A stretch of DNA of 64,000 nucleotides. Source: Oasisia sp. SBJ-2009 (taxonomy: Eukaryota; Annelida; Polychaeta; Sabellida; Siboglinidae). The notes under the pieces are model-generated. The model saw only the letters and a list, made by a program, of their open reading frames with translations, was not told the origin of the DNA and did not search any database. Both the position numbers and the translations under genes were made by a program. The stretch spans positions 40,083,141 to 40,147,140 of the forward strand of contig OZ024857.1 of NCBI GenBank assembly GCA_964017155.1. The letters run 5' to 3'. This document shows, in pieces, positions 58,761-64,000 of the stretch; the stretch's first letter is position 1, and each line of letters opens with the position of its first letter.

Positions 58761-59518
58761 ACAACGACGAGCGTCAGTATGATTTATGTCGACTAGTGAC
58801 TCATATCATGGCGCCAGTTGGTGTCTCTTGAATTTATTGTTGCAGTGGAACCGACGCAATCATAACTGCTCTCCAATGCGGACGTCAGGTTGACCATGCG
58901 TGACGTCGCCGGACGGTCGACTGAATCACTGCTTGGTCGAGACGATGCCGACACTGATGTTTGCGACCACCACGGTGACGTGGCAGGGCGCAAAGACGTT
59001 GCCAGGGCAGAGATGGATGCCAGATGCGACGTCAGTGATTATTCTGCCGGTGTCATAGACAGCGGTATATGGCGGAGTAACAGAGCATGCAAACATCGTG
59101 CATGTCCGTACAACGATGTGCGGACCTCAGACTTCACCTGCGAAGACGCGAAGACGCTCAAAAGTACGTGTCGTGGAACATTCCGTGAAGACTAGATCGA
59201 CAAATGTGAACATTCTCTCATCTGGTGGCATACAGACTCATGCCATGTGGTGGTTAGTACACGAAACGTAGACGGTGTTTATCATTATTATTATAAGATT
59301 CGCACACATGCAGTGACATTTTATCGAAACTGACTTTCAACAAGACTCTATGCTACAGACGACCTTTCGCACAAATGTGAACTTTAATAATTACGTGAAC
59401 TGTTTTATTATTTGTCTTTGTTGCAGCTTTTTGTATTTGAGTGTTTATATGTTATAGACGTAGGGTAGTATTTCATTATTTTATATTACAGTACATTGTA
59501 AAATACGTAGCAGGCAAG
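58761..59518. other. No gene recognised; CGTCA-rich stretch
   Basis: 58850-59050 is rich in GACGTC-like sextets (TGACGTC, GGACGTC, GACGTCAG). A 101-codon plus frame (58890-59195) and an opposing 66-codon frame lack any domain. A pyrimidine-rich TTTGTCTTTGTTGCAG acceptor-like site is at about 59412-59427. Confidence 0.35.
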
Positions 59519-59924
59519 TGTGGCGGGACCTGTTCCATGGTTACGTTCCAGCGGTTTCTCCACTCTAAAATATATAAGGAGGGAAGAATGTGGCAGGGTC
59601 CTAACATGTCCCTAACTCAGCAATAACTGTTACAGCGGTTACGCTACTCTAAAATATATAAGGAGGGAAGAGTGTCGCAGGGTGTTAACTGCATGCTTGC
59701 GCAAAGTAGTCCGTGTATGAGTACGCAATTGTACCCTTATATAAGCTGCTGCACACGGGTGCAGCAGCCCTTCGTATACTGGAATTTGAACGTGACGTAT
59801 TGTCCGAATTGGTGGTATGGCGCAGCCACGCCTATAATTCGTAGCCAGCTACTGAACGATGCTAAAGTTGGATGCAATAAACACATGCAGGCAATAAACC
59901 ACACGTGTATTGCGTCCTTCCACA
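59519..59924 (+). mobile_element. LTR-like segment (possible solo LTR)
   Basis: It starts TGTGGCGGGACC and ends CTTCCACA. It contains a TATA box (CTTATATAAG, 59736-59745), a perfect hairpin right after it (GCTGCTGCAC, 4-nt loop, GTGCAGCAGC at 59745-59768) and two AATAAA signals (59876 and 59893) near the end. This is the U3-R-U5 order of an LTR. A 58-bp direct repeat with CTCTAAAATATATAAGGAGG (59547 and 59632) lies in the U3-like part. No target duplication is seen (GCAAG against GTATG). It does not resemble the LTR-like segment at 54895. Confidence 0.45.
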
Positions 59925-60462
59925 GTATGTATGTATGTATGTATGTATGTATGTATGTATGTATGTATGTATGTATGTATGTATGTATGTATGTATGTAT
60001 GTATGTATGTATGTATGTATGTATGTATGTATGTATGTATGTATGTATGTATGTATGTATGTATGTATGTATGTATGTATGTATGTATGTATGTATGTAT
60101 GTATGTATGTATGTATGTATGTATGTATGTATGTATGTATGTATGTATGTATGTATGTATGTATGTATGTATGTATGTATGTATGTATGTACGTACGTAC
60201 GTACGTACGTACGTATGTATGTATGTATGTATGTATGTATGTATGTATGTATGTATGTATGTATGTATGTATGTATGTATGTATGTATGTATGTATGTAT
60301 GTATGTATGTATGTATGTATGTATGTATGTATGTATGTATGTATGTATGTATGTATGTATGTATGTATGTATGTATGTATGTATGTATGTATGTATGTAT
60401 GTATGTATGTATGTATGTATGTATGTATGTATGTATGTATGTATGTATGTATGTATGTATGT
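59925..60462 (+). repeat. (TATG)n microsatellite with a TACG patch
   Basis: About 130 TATG units with six TACG units at about 60190-60213, then GCACGCAT and GTACGTAT variants to 60550. It begins directly at the LTR-like end and ends at the junction of the large repeat. All long frames in it (up to 285 codons) are repeat products. Confidence 0.97.
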
Positions 60463-61331
60463 ACGCACGCATGTACGCACGCATGTACGCATGTAAGCAC
60501 GTTTGCACGTTTGCACGTATGTACGTATGTACGTATGCACGTATGTAAGTATCGGAGTTCTCCTTTATAGCCCATCTCGAAATCCGTCTGCGGAACGGAG
60601 TAAAATTAGACGGCCCTTCCACGTTATATAATAACTGCGATACGCTTATTATTATATTATTATTATATATTGTATGCAGACGCTGGTTGACCCCTAACTT
60701 ACTCACATTATCGTATAAGACGTGTGATATTTTTACAGCAGCCCATCAACAAAAACCTTACTTGTATTGTACCGTGGAAGAACACAGTTTCGACCACACC
60801 GGGCAGCTATTCGTGTAAGTTATTCTGCATCCATTACTCACATGGGGACCGTTTCACTAAGATAAAGAGCTCTTAATGTAAAATCATCATTAAAAAAAAT
60901 TCGATGTTAAATTAACTTAGTGGGTAGAAAAGGCAAAATATCCATTGCCATATTACCAAGACGGTTAGGACACTATTTGCAAGACACGCTGGTGACAATG
61001 TGCCACTGGCGCGTCATTGTGTTGACAGTTTTCAGGTATTCAAGATCACTGTTAAGGATAAAAATTGATATTAAAGAACAACATCTGGTTTAAGAGCTCT
61101 TATCTTTCGGGGAATATATTGTGACGTAGACATAGATAAAAAATAATAACTATTGTTCTGATACACTTATTTGTTAAATGAAATACATGCCCAAATTAAC
61201 TAACTAGACTCTTTAATTTACTGGTATAAATGTCACTTTATGTTTATGAAAGACCACATGCGCATTGGTTAACGTATATATGTCAGGTTTCGTAAACAGA
61301 AGTCCATCGGAAAGCTAGAGAAAAAAAACTG

Positions 61332-61497
61332 TGTGCGGTGCGGTGTGCGGTGTGCGGTGTGCGGTGTGCGGTGTGCGGTGTGCGGTGTGCGGTGTGCGGT
61401 GTGCGGTGTGCGGTGTGCGGTGTGCGGTGTGCGGTGTGCGGTGTGCGGTGTGCGGTGTGCGGTGTGCGGTGTGCGGTGTGCGGTGTGCGGTGTGCGG
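61332..61497 (+). repeat. 7-bp (TGTGCGG)n array
   Basis: About 23 copies of TGTGCGG starting after GAAAAAAAACTG. Long open frames in this and the next arrays are repeat translations. Confidence 0.97.
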
Positions 61498-61500
61498 ATC

Positions 61501-61552
61501 TGTTCTGTTCTGTTCTGTTCTGTTCTGTTCTGTTCTGTTCTGTTCTGTTCTG
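61501..61552 (+). repeat. 5-bp (TGTTC)n array
   Basis: Ten perfect units between the TGTGCGG and GGTGC arrays. Confidence 0.97.
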
Positions 61553-62165
61553 TGCGGTGCGGTGCGGTGCGGTGCGGTGCGGTGCGGTGCGGTGCGGTGC
61601 GGTGCGGTGCGGTGCGGTGCGGTGCGGTGCGGTGCGGTGCGGTGCGGTGCGGTGCGGTGCGGTGCGGTGCGGTGCGGTGCGGTGCGGTGCGGTGCGGTGC
61701 GGTGCGGTGCGGTGCGGTGCGGTGCGGTGCGGTGCGGTGCGGTGCGGTGCGGTGCGGTGCGGTGCGGTGCGGTGCGGTGCGGTGCGGTGCGGTGCGGTGC
61801 GGTGCGGTGCGGTGCGGTGCGGTGCGGTGCGGTGCGGTGCGGTGCGGTGCGGTGCGGTGCGGTGCGGTGCGGTGCGGTGCGGTGCGGTGCGGTGCGGTGC
61901 GGTGCGGTGCGGTGCGGTGCGGTGCGGTGCGGTGCGGTGCGGTGCGGTGCGGTGCGGTGCGGTGCGGTGCGGTGCGGTGCGGTGCGGTGCGGTGCGGTGC
62001 GGTGCGGTGCGGTGCGGTGCGGTGCGGTGCGGTGCGGTGCGGTGCGGTGCGGTGCGGTGCGGTGCGGTGCGGTGCGGTGCGGTGCGGTGCGGTGCGGTGC
62101 GGTGCGGTGCGGTGCGGTGCGGTGCGGTGCGGTGCGGTGCGGTGCGGTGCGGTGCGGTGCGGTGC
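61553..62165 (+). repeat. 5-bp (GGTGC)n array, about 122 copies
   Basis: Perfect GGTGC units over 613 bp, ending at AACGTAGAGTG. The unit equals the neighbouring 7-bp unit with one TG removed. Confidence 0.97.
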
Positions 62166-62193
62166 AACGTAGAGTGAAAACTTGCCCACGGTT

Positions 62194-62262
62194 TTAACAC
62201 CGCAGGACACGATTCGAACCCAGGTTCGCTAAGTCGAGAGTCCGAATCTCCACCAATGAGTC
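62194..62262 (-). other. tRNA-like pol III promoter relic
   Basis: On the minus strand GGGTTCGAATCGTG matches a B box, and the upstream ATTGGTGGAGATTCGG could be a worn A box. The T and acceptor stems do not pair well, so it is not a functional tRNA. A SINE head inserted in copy D, between two microsatellites, is the likely source. Confidence 0.4.
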
Positions 62263-62309
62263 ACTAATACAAATACTTAACTTAATAGATTTAATGTGTG
62301 TGTGTGTGT

Positions 62310-62400
62310 GTGCGTGTGTGCGTGTGTGCGTGTGTGCGTGTGTGCGTGTGTGCGTGTGTGCGTGTGTGCGTGTGTGCGTGTGTGCGTGTGTGCGTGTGTG
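62310..62400 (+). repeat. 8-bp (TGTGTGCG)n array
   Basis: About 12 units following a short TG run (62294-62310). It turns into the 6-bp array without a break. Confidence 0.96.
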
Positions 62401-63233
62401 CGTGTGCGTGTGCGTGTGCGTGTGCGTGTGCGTGTGCGTGTGCGTGTGCGTGTGCGTGTGCGTGTGCGTGTGCGTGTGCGTGTGCGTGTGCGTGTGCGTG
62501 TGCGTGTGCGTGTGCGTGTGCGTGTGCGTGTGCGTGTGCGTGTGCGTGTGCGTGTGCGTGTGCGTGTGCGTGTGCGTGTGCGTGTGCGTGTGCGTGTGCG
62601 TGTGCGTGTGCGTGTGCGTGTGCGTGTGCGTGTGCGTGTGCGTGTGCGTGTGCGTGTGCGTGTGCGTGTGCGTGTGCGTGTGCGTGTGCGTGTGCGTGTG
62701 CGTGTGCGTGTGCGTGTGCGTGTGCGTGTGCGTGTGCGTGTGCGTGTGCGTGTGCGTGTGCGTGTGCGTGTGCGTGTGCGTGTGCGTGTGCGTGTGCGTG
62801 TGCGTGTGCGTGTGCGTGTGCGTGTGCGTGTGCGTGTGCGTGTGCGTGTGCGTGTGCGTGTGCGTGTGCGTGTGCGTGTGCGTGTGCGTGTGCGTGTGCG
62901 TGTGCGTGTGCGTGTGCGTGTGCGTGTGCGTGTGCGTGTGCGTGTGCGTGTGCGTGTGCGTGTGCGTGTGCGTGTGCGTGTGCGTGTGCGTGTGCGTGTG
63001 CGTGTGCGTGTGCGTGTGCGTGTGCGTGTGCGTGTGCGTGTGCGTGTGCGTGTGCGTGTGCGTGTGCGTGTGCGTGTGCGTGTGCGTGTGCGTGTGCGTG
63101 TGCGTGTGCGTGTGCGTGTGCGTGTGCGTGTGCGTGTGCGTGTGCGTGTGCGTGTGCGTGTGCGTGTGCGTGTGCGTGTGCGTGTGCGTGTGCGTGTGCG
63201 TGTGCGTGTGCGTGTGCGTGTGCGTGTGCGTGT
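62401..63233 (+). repeat. 6-bp (TGTGCG)n array, about 139 copies
   Basis: Perfect TGTGCG units over 833 bp. The plus frames read Cys-Val, Arg-Val or Cys-Ala repeats and the minus strand His-Thr repeats. The alternating purine-pyrimidine sequence favours Z-DNA. Confidence 0.97.
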
Positions 63234-64000
63234 AGTCAGAAATCAACAGACGGCAATTTGTTATCAGGTAAATAATAATATTTGTGTAACAGAAAATTGG
63301 TTATTTCCTTCAGATCAAGACGAACAAGCCTCGGCCCGCGTGAAATTACACGTATGGTCGACCCGACAGGGGAACTGCCTGTGTAAGTATTCATGCAAAA
63401 GATAGGGGGTCCATTAAGTCAAGTATTTGAATGATATTCAACCAAACGGCATTATTAATTTAAATACAAGATTTAGACTTGGAGGCCAAAAGTTTGGGAA
63501 AATAGGTAGAACGGAACATTATTCATTTCAACACAGTTTTATTTAGTTTTTTTTATACAAAGTTCACAAAACAATATGCATCATTTATATTTGCCAGGAA
63601 AGTACAGTCTCAGTATTAATGTGACGGTTCCAGTAACTGATGTTATAACTCGTATCGCCATCTACGACGTGTTTACTCCTAGCACTGAACTTTGCCTTCA
63701 CGGTGCTCGGGAAACATGGCATGACGACACGAAAAAGTCAATAAAATTAAACTCACCAGTGACATTCATAATTATACTCCCATACACATAAACTTCATGC
63801 GTAACCGAAACATTGTGCTTGTCCGTGGCGTTTATATAGTTTTATTGTGTACAGAATTGAGGCTATCGCTTTGCAAAACTGCTCAGTTTAAACCAAATAT
63901 TCGCTAAGTAAATAGGACGTTGCTGGGTGCTTGAAACATCTCGGAGACTAGGTATGGTAACCAGTGTTAATTTGTTTAGTGAATATATATATATATATAT

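Larger units (their letters stand above)
60545..64000 (-). repeat. Large interspersed repeat, copy D (inverted, continues past the window)
   Basis: The reverse complement of 24320-26085 and directly similar to copy A (4786-5530). Shared with C: GTTGACCCCTAACTTA, GGGCAGCTA, AAGAGCTCTTA, AGACTCTTTAATTTACTGGT, CCCGACAGGGGAACT-like text near 63365, CACGGTGCTCGG and TTTGCAAAACTGCTCAGTTT-like text at 63875. Between 61330 and 63235 it is swollen by microsatellites. No gene is recognised; the 71-codon frame at 63576-63791 is not open in copy C. Confidence 0.75.

Noticed and set aside
59672..60706. Cys-Met-Tyr-Val and His-Thr-Tyr-Ile repeat proteins
   Set aside because: A 12-bp translation period of the TATG array. 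The same occurs at 3876, 4424 and 33067.
62194..62262. Functional tRNA gene
   Set aside because: The B box is good, but the T and acceptor stems do not pair and no clean cloverleaf forms.
61269..63405. Several open frames above 280 codons on both strands
   Set aside because: Products of GGTGC, TGTGCGG and TGTGCG arrays. Three overlapping frames per strand are all open, as expected for repeats without stop codons.

Overview
The window looks like nuclear DNA of a metazoan, most likely a marine invertebrate. Repeats dominate it. The identifiable coding matter is CR1/L2/jockey-type LINEs, a Ty3/gypsy-like gag-protease remnant, an intronless BTB-Kelch copy and a decayed DNA-transposon-like gene. 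Spliceosomal exon signatures are also present (AG acceptors, GTAAGT/GTATGT donors). There is no bacterial gene organisation, rRNA, convincing functional tRNA or CRISPR array. I cannot assign the species from the sequence alone.

Layout. 1-4420 holds four decayed LINE fragments between TATG microsatellites. From 4786 to about 28320 the window is built from two long co-linear paralogous blocks (about 6160-17650 and 21340-28320). Inverted partial copies lie at 4786-6130 and 60545-64000, and a third partial copy of the last segment lies at 37541-38690. The copies differ by insertions: a CR1 LINE at 11345-14602, a 34-bp satellite at 6311-7412, a GGTC array at 21783-22034, and different microsatellites grown at the same internal site. 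A second, internally deleted CR1 with tandem 5' repeats lies on the minus strand at 28485-32500, a third (5'-truncated) at 19634-20631, and a fourth tail at 49941-50035.

33570-45401 carries two sets of candidate exons that resemble each other (33570-35972 and 39270-45401). The second set is interrupted by a 4.07-kb element with long terminal inverted repeats (40338-44410). Its single minus-strand gene is broken, but its motifs line up with FEN1/XPG-type structure-specific nucleases and it ends in a cysteine-rich tail. I consider this element the most interesting item in the window.

45600-54500 contains a jockey-like LINE relic, long microsatellites (a GGCT/TGAC/GACCGACT/GAGCGAGT mosaic and a GGGGC array), a 60-bp minisatellite, a frame-broken BTB-BACK-Kelch gene and a near-perfect 620-bp palindrome. 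54895-58300 is an LTR-retrotransposon remnant: LTR-like promoter, tRNA-Leu-like primer site, gag with two zinc knuckles, protease start, no polymerase. It is followed by a cluster of short palindromes (58318-58760) and an LTR-like segment (59519-59924). The end is an inverted copy of the large repeat, swollen by arrays of TATG, TGTGCGG, GGTGC and TGTGCG.

No intact autonomous gene is certain. Most long open frames here are translations of microsatellites and are not genes. How the parts interact is limited to mobile-element biology: LINE insertion and decay, microsatellite birth inside or at the ends of repeats, and segmental duplication.
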